From Neolewinella xylanilytica (GTDB lineage: Bacteria > Bacteroidota > Bacteroidia > Chitinophagales > Saprospiraceae): DNA of 64,000 nucleotides. The stretch is from positions 2,232,001-2,296,000 of the forward strand of contig NZ_PTJC01000005.1 in NCBI RefSeq assembly GCF_002934605.1. The letters run 5' to 3'. The notes under the pieces were generated by a model that was not told the origin of the DNA, made no database searches, and saw only the letters and a program-made list of their open reading frames with translations. Both the position numbers and the translations under genes were made by a program. Below are positions 42,484 to 50,769 of this stretch, piece after piece (positions within the stretch are counted from its first letter, which is position 1; every line of letters begins with the position of its first letter).

Positions 42484-42491
42484 CAAAGATA
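42484..42491 (-). promoter_or_regulatory. -7 box of the tRNA-Ala promoter (TATCTTTG)
   Basis: This is an exact TAnnTTTG match on the minus strand, 17 bases upstream of the tRNA 5' end, with a TTTG about 21 bases further upstream as a plausible -33 element. Confidence 0.65.
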
Positions 42492-42619
42492 AGCACACTC
42501 TTTCTAACTAAACAAACATTCGGAATAAGATTTTTACATGCCGTTAACAGCTTTATCCTTGGCGGTCCATCATCTTTAGCCCGATCTTTACGTTATATCT
42601 CTAAGAAACCATCCAGACT

Positions 42620-43087
42620 ATGAAGCGCTTTTTTGCCCTGTTCGCTCTCTTTACCTGCCTGTCTTTCACGCTTGCAGCCCAAACGAAGGCTATGCCCGAC
42701 GCCCAAGGCGAGGGAAAAGCAGAAGCCATGACCTTCGAAAGCAAGGAGATCGATTACGGCACCATCGAACAGAACTCGGACCCCTACCGCACCTTCACCT
42801 TCACGAACACCGGTGAGGAGCCCATTCTCATCACCAATGCCGTAGGATCCTGCGGATGTACCGTACCCAGCTTCAGCAAATTGCCCGTCGCTCCCGGTGA
42901 ATCCGGCGAGATCAAGGTGCGCTACGCCACCGACCGCCTGGGTAAGTTCCGCAAGCGCGTGACCCTGACTACTAACGTAAGCGACGAGCCCGTCGTACTC
43001 ACCATCATGGGAGAGGTACTCGAGAAGCCCGCCCAGCCCGAGGCCGTACCCGCCGGTGAGGCCGGAATGTTCAACAACGGCCGGTAA
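42620..43087 (+). CDS. Secreted DUF1573 family protein
   Basis: This 155-residue protein has a Sec signal peptide (about residues 1-20). The mature domain is an immunoglobulin-like DUF1573 fold: FESKEIDYGTIEQ, FTFTNTGEEPILI, GSCGCTVP and VAPGESGEIKVRY. DUF1573 proteins are abundant, periplasmic and uncharacterised in Bacteroidota. The two Cys in GSCGCT are conserved in the family. It is followed by a strong terminator, so it is a single-gene unit. Confidence 0.93.
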   Translation: MKRFFALFALFTCLSFTLAAQTKAMPDAQGEGKAEAMTFESKEIDYGTIEQNSDPYRTFTFTNTGEEPILITNAVGSCGCTVPSFSKLPVAPGESGEIKVRYATDRLGKFRKRVTLTTNVSDEPVVLTIMGEVLEKPAQPEAVPAGEAGMFNNGR

Positions 43088-43116
43088 GTCCCGTACCGCC
43101 CTCCAAAACAACGAGC

Positions 43117-43147
43117 ATGCCCGCTTCCGTAAGGAGGCGGGCATTTT
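43117..43147 (+). terminator. Terminator downstream of the DUF1573 gene
   Basis: ATGCCCGC and GCGGGCAT form an 8-bp stem around a 12-base loop, followed by TTTT. Confidence 0.8.
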
Positions 43148-43148
43148 C

Positions 43149-43156
43149 TATATTTG
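43149..43156 (+). promoter_or_regulatory. -7 box (TATATTTG) directly before a start codon
   Basis: This is an exact TAnnTTTG match immediately after the preceding terminator and only 3 bases before the ATG at 43160. It predicts a leaderless transcript for the two-gene unit that follows. Confidence 0.6.
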
Positions 43157-43159
43157 ACC

Positions 43160-43744
43160 ATGCCATACCGAGAGAAGAGCCTACGCGAATTCGCTAACCG
43201 GGCAGACTTCACCTTCAGCGAGACCGACGACCACGGCCTGCACCGCTACCTCGGCGACTTCCGCCTCGCCAACCGCGGGCGGAGGCGCACGGTGAGCAAT
43301 GTGTTACGTAAACAAGACGGGCTGCTCGAGCAGGACGCCTACGTATTTGACTACAGCTACCGGGATTTTGGCAACAAGCACACCACCCGGCAAACGGTTT
43401 TCTTTTTGCAAAGCCAACGGCTAACGCTGCCGAGCATCGACATGCAGCCCGAAAGCATCCTGCATAAAATGGGGGAGTTGTTCGGTTTTCACGATATCGA
43501 CTTCCTCCGCTTTCCCAAATTCAGCAAGCAGTATCGCCTCGTTGGGGAGGATGAAGATTACATCCGTCATCATTTCACGGACGAAGTTTTGAACTATTTT
43601 ACCCTGAATAAGGGTTGGTCGGTGGAAGGCATCGGGTACTACCTAATCGTATACAAGAAAGGAATGCTGCTGCCTGCCGAAGAAATCATGCAGCTGTTCC
43701 AGCGGGGCATGACCGTTTACCAGCTTTTCCGTGCACCGGCCTGA
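43160..43744 (+). CDS. Conserved hypothetical protein upstream of the LytTR gene
   Basis: This 194-residue cytosolic protein has a basic N-terminus and a mixed alpha/beta pattern. No domain is recognised. Aromatic residues are frequent (FDYSYRDFGNKHTTRQTV). The start at ATG 43160 is chosen over a TTG at 43154. Its stop overlaps the next ATG (TGATG), so it is translationally coupled to the membrane LytTR protein and likely works with it. Confidence 0.8.
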   Translation: MPYREKSLREFANRADFTFSETDDHGLHRYLGDFRLANRGRRRTVSNVLRKQDGLLEQDAYVFDYSYRDFGNKHTTRQTVFFLQSQRLTLPSIDMQPESILHKMGELFGFHDIDFLRFPKFSKQYRLVGEDEDYIRHHFTDEVLNYFTLNKGWSVEGIGYYLIVYKKGMLLPAEEIMQLFQRGMTVYQLFRAPA

Positions 43745-44532
43745 TGCTCAATCGTAATCCCTTTTCCCGCCCCTTTCCCGAACGGCTTTTCGGCCGCCAG
43801 GTCATCATCGGCCACGGGCGCACGGCACTCTTTGTTTTCGTCGCCCTCTTGTTCATTTTTCCCCTTGCTAGGGCGTTGGCTTATGGGCTGATCGTTTTTG
43901 CCGTAGCCTTGGCCTACCACTTCATTACGGAACGACTGGGGGTAAGGCGGACAGGGCCGAAGTGGACGATGGCGAAGTGGACACTGGACCAGGCGTTGCT
44001 CCTACTGTTCGTCTCCGCCGCCTGCTTTCTGCTCTACAATTACACCGTCGGCTGGAGTGTAATGAACCTGGAAGTATTCCTGTACATCGCCGTTCCTACC
44101 GTCCTGGTGGGCTTACTGCCGATCGTGACCAGTGGATTGGCCCTGCAAATTCGCGCCGAACGGGAAAACCAGAAAGTGGCCAGCCGGCTGCAACTTAGCT
44201 TGATCGGAAGTACCGGCGGAGTTGCACCGGTATCGGCCGGAAAACCATCCGGCGAGGGTTCCCCCGATAGCATCGTGGTAGGCTATCAACCCCGTTTGGT
44301 GAAGCGGACGACGATTTACTTCGAGAGTGGCCGGCGGAAAGAGATTGAACAGTCGCTCGATATTATCGAAAAGGAATATGCCTACGATGGCCTGCTGCGG
44401 TGCCACCCGCACTACTCGGTGAATCCGGACCATATCCTGGGCGTCACCGCCGATGCGCAGGGGCTGCGCCTTACGGTGCAGGGTACGTCGGTGAAAGTGC
44501 CGGTGACCGCGGATAACTTCTCAAAATTCTAG
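43744..44532 (+). CDS. Membrane protein with C-terminal LytTR DNA-binding domain
   Basis: This 262-residue protein has about four hydrophobic helices in the first 150 residues and then a LytTR-type domain (about 190-262): IVVGYQP, IYFESGRRKEIEQSL, LLRCHPHYSVNPDHI and a final strand KVPVTADNF. LytTR domains bind promoter DNA. Bacteroidota have membrane-bound versions without a receiver domain, presumed to sense envelope or lipid signals directly. It is coupled by a 1-base overlap to the upstream hypothetical gene. Its target genes are unknown. Confidence 0.88.
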   Translation: MLNRNPFSRPFPERLFGRQVIIGHGRTALFVFVALLFIFPLARALAYGLIVFAVALAYHFITERLGVRRTGPKWTMAKWTLDQALLLLFVSAACFLLYNYTVGWSVMNLEVFLYIAVPTVLVGLLPIVTSGLALQIRAERENQKVASRLQLSLIGSTGGVAPVSAGKPSGEGSPDSIVVGYQPRLVKRTTIYFESGRRKEIEQSLDIIEKEYAYDGLLRCHPHYSVNPDHILGVTADAQGLRLTVQGTSVKVPVTADNFSKF

Positions 44533-44539
44533 GGCTGGA

Positions 44540-44887
44540 TCAAGTCCGCCAAACGTAAAGACCGAGGGTCACGGAGGTAATCAGCAATCCGAAAAACTCC
44601 CGAGTGAGCTCGATGTGGGGGGATTCTGCTTTCATTTGGCCGGCAATGGTGGGCATACCATCGCTGATCCAGTTGAAGAGATCGGGGACGAGCGTCAGCA
44701 TCCAGATTACCGCGACCCCCAAAGCCAGGTAGATCAGCACGCGGGGTGGCCGGGCCAGAAAGCTCCAAAGCCCGACGACGGACACGCTACCGTACATTGC
44801 GACCCACAGCGGCCAATCCGGATCGTTGAGTTGCCAGTAAGCGAACAAAGCGAACAGTACGGCAACTAGGAGGTGGAGATATTTCAT
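44540..44887 (-). CDS. Transmembrane 220 (TMEM220) family protein
   Basis: This small, 115-residue polytopic protein has four hydrophobic helices and the family start YLHLLVAVLFALFAYWQLNDPD, which includes the conserved QLNDPDW. TMEM220 proteins are found in animals and bacteria and have no known activity in bacteria. It stops 7 bases from the convergent LytTR gene and is divergent from the aldo/keto reductase gene, with a TAATTTTG box on its strand. Confidence 0.9.
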   Translation of the reverse strand: MKYLHLLVAVLFALFAYWQLNDPDWPLWVAMYGSVSVVGLWSFLARPPRVLIYLALGVAVIWMLTLVPDLFNWISDGMPTIAGQMKAESPHIELTREFFGLLITSVTLGLYVWRT

Positions 44888-44901
44888 ATCGCTAGATTAG
44901 C

Positions 44902-44909
44902 CAAAATTA
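44902..44909 (-). promoter_or_regulatory. -7 box (TAATTTTG) of the TMEM220 gene
   Basis: This is an exact TAnnTTTG match on the minus strand, 14 bases before the ATG, in the 29-base gap to the divergent aldo/keto reductase gene. Confidence 0.5.
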
Positions 44910-44916
44910 TCAAAAG

Positions 44917-45828
44917 ATGAACGCCGACCAACGTCGCCTTAGCCCGAGCGGCCCCCAACTATCCGAAATCGTAGCCGGAACCATGACCTGGGGGGAGTGG
45001 GGTAGCGACTACAATACGGCTACGATGGCCGAACTGATCGGGCACTGCCTCGACCTGGGAATCACCACCTTCGATCACGCCGACATCTACGGAAGTTACA
45101 CCACCGAGGAAGCATTCGGAACCGCGCTCGCCCAACACAGCGACACGGTACGCGAGCAGATTCAGCTGGTGACCAAATGCGGTATTCAGCTGGAATCGTC
45201 CCACCGGCCGGGAACGCGTGTCCACCACTACGACGCCAGCTACGACCACATCATTGCTTCCGCCGAGCGTAGTTTGCGTAATCTCCGTACGGACTACCTC
45301 GATTTACTGCTCTTTCACCGCCCCGATCCGCTGATGGAACCCGAAGTGATGGCCGCCGCCTTCGAAACGCTACGGAAGTCGGGTAAGGTGCTACACTTCG
45401 GCGTCAGCAACTTCACCCCTTCGCAGTTCGATCTGCTCCGGGCGCACACCGACCTCGTCACCAACCAGGTCGAGTGCCACCCCCTCCATCCCGACCCGCT
45501 CTTCGACGGAACCTACGACCAGTGTCAACTGCATAGCCTGCGCCCCATGGTCTGGAGCCCGTTGGGGGGAGCCGACTACTTCAAAGGCGAAGGGACCAAG
45601 CTGCTCCGCTTACGCTCCAAGGTCCAGGAGATCGGAAAAAAATACGGCGTCCAGGAAGATGTCGTGCTACTGGCCTGGTGTCGCATGCATCCCACGAGGC
45701 CCGTTCCGGTGATCGGTACCACGAAAAAGGAACGCATCAACCGGTCGCTCAAAGCGCTGGACCTTCCCCTCGACCGCCAGGACTGGTACGAAATCCTGGA
45801 AGCGGGTAGGGGACATGAGGTAGCTTGA
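44917..45828 (+). CDS. Aldo/keto reductase
   Basis: This 303-residue NADPH-dependent reductase of the AKR TIM-barrel family has the catalytic tetrad residues in place: Asp and Tyr in DHADIYGSY, Lys in VTKCGI and His in LLFHRPDP. The cofactor-binding WSPLGG and PVIGTTKKERI are seen. It resembles the YdhF-type oxidoreductases. Substrate unknown. An intergenic repeat cluster begins right after its stop. Confidence 0.93.
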   Translation: MNADQRRLSPSGPQLSEIVAGTMTWGEWGSDYNTATMAELIGHCLDLGITTFDHADIYGSYTTEEAFGTALAQHSDTVREQIQLVTKCGIQLESSHRPGTRVHHYDASYDHIIASAERSLRNLRTDYLDLLLFHRPDPLMEPEVMAAAFETLRKSGKVLHFGVSNFTPSQFDLLRAHTDLVTNQVECHPLHPDPLFDGTYDQCQLHSLRPMVWSPLGGADYFKGEGTKLLRLRSKVQEIGKKYGVQEDVVLLAWCRMHPTRPVPVIGTTKKERINRSLKALDLPLDRQDWYEILEAGRGHEVA

Positions 45829-46017
45829 TTAGTGGGTAGTGGGTAGTGGGTAGTCTTTTAGTGGGTAGTGGGTAGGCGGTCGTCCGTAATACCCCCTAAA
45901 AGACTACCCCCTCGTAATACCCCCTAAAAGACTACCCCCTACTACCTACCCCCTAAAAGACTACCCCCTACTACCTACCCCCTAAACGACTACCCCCTAC
46001 TACCTAACCCCCGCAAC
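45829..46017. repeat. Direct and inverted G/C-strand-biased repeat cluster
   Basis: The left part (45829-45875) repeats GTGGGTA several times around TAGTCTTTTAGTGGG. The right part holds three 29-base direct units starting ACTACCCCCTACTACC at 45931, 45960 and 45989, preceded by a 28-base variant at 45903. The two parts are mutually inverted (GGGTAGTCTTTTAGTGG versus CCCCCTAAAAGACTACCC), so a long hairpin is possible. The last residues of the adjacent metallophosphoesterase (GLGSRG) are encoded inside the final unit. Confidence 0.85.
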
Positions 46018-47228
46018 GTAAGCACCGTAACCTCCGGCAAAATTCCCACCCGGCCCGGATATCCTAAAAACCCGAGACCGCGGTTGACGTACAGCGATTG
46101 GGTGCCCTTCCGGTAGAGTCCGGCCCACTGCTCGTAGATGTACTGGGAGGGCGACCAACGGAAGCCGGGAATCTCGATGCCGAACTGAAAACCGTGGGTG
46201 TGACCGCTGAGGGTGAGGTCGATGTCGGGGTAGTCAGGCCGAATCAGCGCATCCCAACTCGTCGGGTCGTGGCTCAGGAGCACCTTGCAGTCGCAGTCTT
46301 CCGTGCCGGCGGCGGCTACCGGTAAGTCTCCGTACTTGGGGAATCGCATGATCGCCGACCAGTTTTCGATGCCGATAAGACCAAGCGTACTGCCGTTGAT
46401 TTTCAATTTACGGTGTTCGTCGCGGAGGAGGTCCCACCCCAGCTGCTCGTGGATGGCGTAAACCCGTTGCATGTTATTTTCCCGTTCCTCGTCGTTGTTC
46501 CAGGGTACGTAATCGCCGTAATCATGGTTGCCGAGGATGCTGTACACCCCGTGCTTGCCCCGTACTTCCCGGAAGATGTTGATGTACGGGTCCATTTCGT
46601 TGGCGCGGTTGTTGACGATATCGCCGGTGAAGACCACGATGTCGCCTTCCTCCTCATTGATCATGCGCACCGCCTCTTTTAGCGGCTCGGAGCGCGTCCA
46701 GCTACCGGAGTGCATGTCGCTGATCTGGACGATCCGGAAGCCTTCGAGCCCGGCGGGCAGGTTCGCTATGGGTACGTCTACGGAAAAGCGGCGGTAGCGA
46801 TAGGCATTGCGGACCATTCCGTAGGTGAGCGTGACCAGCGGAACCCCGCCCGCTACCAGCGCCGTTTTGGAGAGGAAGCGGGATCGGCTGCTATCCCGTT
46901 CCGTCACCGGGCTTACCTTGTTAACCAGCCAGGTGGTGCCCCGCCGCAGGTCGTCGATGAGGAGGAACAAGACCACCGGTAGCTTACCGAGATAAAGGAT
47001 GAACACCGCCGCCCGGCTGTAAATCTTCAGGCCGTCCGACCAGCTTTCCGTAACTTCAAAAACATTGAGGAGAAGGAAGGTAAAACTCAGCGCGCTCAGC
47101 GACCAGTACAACACGTAGCCCGCACGTCGGGTGGATGGGCTGTGGGTAGAGAGCCAGCTGCGCAGGGCCAGGAAGGCATACGCATCAAGCGCAAGCATTA
47201 TGGCAATTAGAATAAACAGTCTTGACAT
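45990..47228 (-). CDS. Membrane-bound metallophosphoesterase (YaeI-type)
   Basis: This 412-residue protein has an N-terminal membrane part of about four helices, then a calcineurin-like phosphatase domain with ISDMHSGS, FTGDIVNN, LGNHDYGDY, LLSHDP and LSGHTHGFQ. YaeI-type enzymes act on lipid-linked or other phosphodiesters. The Leu-rich N-terminus resembles many Bacteroidota relatives. The start at 47228 (MSRLFILIAIM) is chosen over 47285. Its C-terminus runs into the repeat cluster, which probably altered the final few residues. Confidence 0.92.
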   Translation of the reverse strand: MSRLFILIAIMLALDAYAFLALRSWLSTHSPSTRRAGYVLYWSLSALSFTFLLLNVFEVTESWSDGLKIYSRAAVFILYLGKLPVVLFLLIDDLRRGTTWLVNKVSPVTERDSSRSRFLSKTALVAGGVPLVTLTYGMVRNAYRYRRFSVDVPIANLPAGLEGFRIVQISDMHSGSWTRSEPLKEAVRMINEEEGDIVVFTGDIVNNRANEMDPYINIFREVRGKHGVYSILGNHDYGDYVPWNNDEERENNMQRVYAIHEQLGWDLLRDEHRKLKINGSTLGLIGIENWSAIMRFPKYGDLPVAAAGTEDCDCKVLLSHDPTSWDALIRPDYPDIDLTLSGHTHGFQFGIEIPGFRWSPSQYIYEQWAGLYRKGTQSLYVNRGLGFLGYPGRVGILPEVTVLTLRGLGSRG

Positions 47229-47324
47229 GCCCCCAATAACGCCGGCTGCCGAAAAAAGATGATGGGGCGGTGCAACGCTAACCACCCCCCGTCGTCCCTA
47301 CGGTAACAAACAATCTGATCAGCT

Positions 47325-48074
47325 ATGAAACTACTGCACACCCTCCTTCTCTTATTTGCCGTCACGACCCTTTCCGCCCAGGTGGAAGTAAACAATGGAG
47401 GCGGTTGGTTCGGCTCCGGCGATCGCGTCCGGGGCAACGGAGAGGTCGTCACCCGCTCCCGCGATATCGACGGGTTTACCGGCATCAAGACCTGCTGCTC
47501 CTTCAAGGTCGAAGTAGCGGAAGGAAACTTCGACGTGCGCGTAGAGGCGGAAAGTAACCTTCAGGAATTCATCGAAACCGAAGTCCAGGGAAGGACGCTG
47601 CACATCAAGTACACCGAAGACGCCAACTTCAAATCGACCGAGCCCATCACCGTCTACGTGTCCCTGCCCCGCCTCGAATCCATCGCCGCTTCCAGCAGCA
47701 GTAAGGTGACCGGTACGACGCCCTTTACCGGGGAGGACCTCGAACTCGACGTCAGCAGCTCGGCCAACATCGAGGTAGCCTTTTCCGGTGACCGCGTGGA
47801 CCTGGACGCTAGCAGTTCCGGGCGCATCGACGTTCGCGGATCCGCCAAGCGCGTAACGGCAGACGCCAGCAGCGCCAGCCGTATCGAGGCCGGTAACCTC
47901 CAGGCGGAAGAAGCCGTAGCCGACGTCAGCAGCGCGGCCAATATCTCCGTACACGCCAGCAAGCGACTGCGGGCCGATGCAAGCTCCGCGGGTTCCGTGC
48001 GCTACAGCGGTAGCCCCAGCGACATAGTCACCGACACAAGCAGCGCCGGCCGGGTGAGCAGCCGAAACCGCTGA
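47325..48074 (+). CDS. Secreted head-GIN domain (DUF2807) beta-helix protein
   Basis: This 249-residue protein has a signal peptide (about 1-18) followed by a DUF2807 putative auto-transporter adhesin, head-GIN domain: RDIDGFTGIKTCCSFKVEV, VYVSLPRLESIAASSS, then repeated turns of the DASSAxRI/V kind at about residues 150-245. The repeats predict a right-handed beta-helix. These proteins are exported and of unknown function. It stops exactly where the convergent priA gene stops. Confidence 0.93.
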   Translation: MKLLHTLLLLFAVTTLSAQVEVNNGGGWFGSGDRVRGNGEVVTRSRDIDGFTGIKTCCSFKVEVAEGNFDVRVEAESNLQEFIETEVQGRTLHIKYTEDANFKSTEPITVYVSLPRLESIAASSSSKVTGTTPFTGEDLELDVSSSANIEVAFSGDRVDLDASSSGRIDVRGSAKRVTADASSASRIEAGNLQAEEAVADVSSAANISVHASKRLRADASSAGSVRYSGSPSDIVTDTSSAGRVSSRNR

Positions 48075-50546
48075 TCAATACGGGTCGACGTCCACCACCA
48101 CGCGCACCCCACTGAGCCCCTTGGTGGTCGCCAGCTTGTCCGTCGCCCGCTGGATGATGTCCTTTACCCGCTTCAACTCAGCGACGTGGGGCGGCAGCCG
48201 TAGCACGATATCCTGCAAATAGTAAGTGCGTAAGCGGGCAATGGAAGGCTCGAAGGGCCCTTCCACCAAATCGCCGAGGGCGTAGGCGAGCCACTTTCCC
48301 ATCAGCTTGGCCCCTTCCTCGGCCGTCGGCCGCCGGGGGTGCCGCAGCTGAATCCGAATCATTTTCCGGTAGGGGGGAAAGGCGTGGGCCCGCCGGTTGT
48401 CCGCCTCCCGTTGAATGAAGTTCTCGTAGTCCGCCGCCAGCACGTCCGTCAGTACCGGGTGACTTTCCTCATGGGCCTGGATGATCACTTTGCCCTGCCG
48501 CTCGCGACGACCCGCCCGCCCCGCCACCTGGAGCATCAACTGAAAGGCCCGCTCGTCGGCCCGGAAATCCGGGAAACGCAGCAGCTGGTCGGCACTGATG
48601 ACCCCCACCAGCCCGACCCGGTCGAAGTCCAGTCCCTTGGTTACCATCTGGGTGCCGACGAGGATGTCTAGTTCACCGACTTCGAACTGTTGCAGTAGTT
48701 GCCCCAGTGCGTTTTTGCCACGGGTAGTATCCAGGTCCATGCGGGCGATGCGCGCTTCCGGGAGAAAGATCTTCAGCTCGTCCTCGATTTTTTCCGTTCC
48801 CGTGCCGCTTAGTTTGAGCTGCACTTCCCCGCAGGCGGGGCAGTGTTCGGGCGGGGAGGTAACGTAGCCACAGCAGTGGCAACGCAGCCGGTGCTGGTAC
48901 TTATGGTAGGTCAGCGTCACGTCGCAGTTGACACACTGTACCGACCATTCGCAGGTAGGGCAGAAATAGACCGGGGCGAATCCGCGGCGGTTCTGGAAGA
49001 GGATGACCTGCTCGCCGCGCTCGATGGTCGCGCGAATATTTTCAATGAGGGTAGGGGTGAAGAAGGGGTGATGCATGCCCTTGTCATCGGTTTCCCGGCT
49101 GTTGGCCACCGTCATCTCCGGCAGGGCGGTGCCGCCGTAGCGCTCCCGCATCGTGACCAGCCCGTATTTCTCGGATCGCGCATTTTCCCAGCTTTCCAGA
49201 CTGGGGGTCGCGCTACCGAGGATCGACCGGGCACCGTGCTGGTGGGCGAGGTACATGGCCACGTCGCGGCCGTTGTAGCGCGGACTCGGCTCCTGCTGTT
49301 TGTAGGATGGATCGTGTTCCTCGTCGACGACGACGAGGCCCAGTTTGGTAAAGGGTAGAAAAAGGGCGGAGCGGGGGCCCACCACCGACTTTTCGCCGGA
49401 TAACACCGCCTTCCAGATCTCGACCCGCTCCATATTATTGAGGCGGCTGTGATAGACGAGGATCTTGTCGCCCAGCACCTGTTGTAGCCGCTTGGTGATT
49501 TGGCCGGTAAGTGCAATCTCCGGTAGAAGATACAGGACTTGGCGGCCGGCGTCGATCTCCTCCAGCATCAACTCGAGGTACACGCGGGTCTTGCCACTGC
49601 CCGTCACTCCGTGGATCAATGCCGGTTTACCAGCCGCATGACACCCGCGCACGGCGCCCAAAGCTTCTTGCTGCTCCCGGCTCAGGGCCCCCGCCCGAGC
49701 GTTAGCTTCCGCTCCCCCGAGGCGGCTGACTTCGTGGTCGTAGAATTCGAAGATGTCTTTTTTGACCAGGGCCTTAATGACCGCGTCGGAGGCGCCGGTG
49801 CGCTTGCTGAGGTCCGCTCGCCGTACGTAGGGTTGCTTCCGGCTCACGTCCAGGTACTCCAGCAGGACGGCGGTCTGTTTTTCGGACCGGGAAACCAGGT
49901 CGAAGGCGGAGATCCGTTCGGCCTCGGTGCGGTACTTCGGGCCGAAACGGACGCATTTCACCTCCAGGGGTTTGTAGCGGTCGCTGAATTCCTCCTTGGG
50001 GAAGATGACGTGGCGGTCGAGCAGACCACGGATGACCGGGTACACCGTTTTGCGCTGCAGAATGTCGCGGATGTCCTTCAGGCTGAGCTCGGATTGTAGC
50101 GTCAGTGCCTCTACAATCAAGTACTCGTCCTCGTCCAGCTCGGTGATGTCGTCGCTGAACATCGGACCCAACGTGATGATCGTTTCGCTGGCCATCTTCA
50201 GGTGGCTGGGCAGCCCGGCGGTCATCACCTCGCCGAGGGTGCAGCAGTAATAGTCGGCCATCCACTCCCAGAGCTCGAGCTGGCGTTCCGTGAGCAGGGG
50301 CTCCACGTCGATGACGCTCAGGATAGGCTTCGTCTTGAAGCCGGGGGCCGTGCCGTGCAGGCGGCGGATGATGCCCGCGTAGTGCTTGTTCTTGCTGAAT
50401 TGCACCTCCACTCGCAGGCCTGCCTGGAGCTGTCCGACGAATTCCTCTGGGACTTGGTACGTATACGTGCGAGCGAGGGCGAGTGGCAGCACCACGTCGG
50501 CGTAAACGGTGCCGGTACTGGGTGGATCGGGCGGGCGGCGGGTCAC
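48075..50546 (-). CDS. priA: Primosomal protein N' (replication restart helicase PriA)
   Basis: PriA reloads the replisome at stalled forks. The 823-residue protein has the N-terminal DNA-binding domain (YADVVLPLALARTYTYQVP), Walker A GVTGSGKT, the DEEH box, and the zinc-binding segment with paired Cys (CPTCEW, CVNC, CHCCGY, CPACGE) that sits inside the helicase core. Late helicase motifs (GTQMVTKGLDF, QVAGRAGR) complete it. The start is a GTG at 50546. A TACATTTG promoter box is 25 bases upstream. Confidence 0.96.
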   Translation of the reverse strand: MTRRPPDPPSTGTVYADVVLPLALARTYTYQVPEEFVGQLQAGLRVEVQFSKNKHYAGIIRRLHGTAPGFKTKPILSVIDVEPLLTERQLELWEWMADYYCCTLGEVMTAGLPSHLKMASETIITLGPMFSDDITELDEDEYLIVEALTLQSELSLKDIRDILQRKTVYPVIRGLLDRHVIFPKEEFSDRYKPLEVKCVRFGPKYRTEAERISAFDLVSRSEKQTAVLLEYLDVSRKQPYVRRADLSKRTGASDAVIKALVKKDIFEFYDHEVSRLGGAEANARAGALSREQQEALGAVRGCHAAGKPALIHGVTGSGKTRVYLELMLEEIDAGRQVLYLLPEIALTGQITKRLQQVLGDKILVYHSRLNNMERVEIWKAVLSGEKSVVGPRSALFLPFTKLGLVVVDEEHDPSYKQQEPSPRYNGRDVAMYLAHQHGARSILGSATPSLESWENARSEKYGLVTMRERYGGTALPEMTVANSRETDDKGMHHPFFTPTLIENIRATIERGEQVILFQNRRGFAPVYFCPTCEWSVQCVNCDVTLTYHKYQHRLRCHCCGYVTSPPEHCPACGEVQLKLSGTGTEKIEDELKIFLPEARIARMDLDTTRGKNALGQLLQQFEVGELDILVGTQMVTKGLDFDRVGLVGVISADQLLRFPDFRADERAFQLMLQVAGRAGRRERQGKVIIQAHEESHPVLTDVLAADYENFIQREADNRRAHAFPPYRKMIRIQLRHPRRPTAEEGAKLMGKWLAYALGDLVEGPFEPSIARLRTYYLQDIVLRLPPHVAELKRVKDIIQRATDKLATTKGLSGVRVVVDVDPY

Positions 50547-50571
50547 TGGGATAACTTAAAATAATTTGTTG

Positions 50572-50579
50572 CAAATGTA
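50572..50579 (-). promoter_or_regulatory. -7 box of priA promoter (TACATTTG)
   Basis: This is an exact TAnnTTTG match on the minus strand, 25 bases upstream of the priA GTG. Confidence 0.55.
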
Positions 50580-50769
50580 CGCTATCGGGAATTGATGAAT
50601 GGGTGAAGGACTGAAGCAAGGGGGGCGCCGAAGCGCGGGTGGAAGGAAAGGCGGCGTCGATCCGCGTCGGTCCGATTTGCTCCTTGGTTCATCGAATGGA
50701 ATGTACCGGGGCCCGGAAGGGGTATAGTTTAGGCCCATTCAACACCCCCCCACCAAAATTATTCCCGCC

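Noticed and set aside
45829-46017. Possible CRISPR or coding repeat
   Set aside because: Units abut without unique spacers and no open frame with coding character crosses the cluster except the end of the minus-strand gene.
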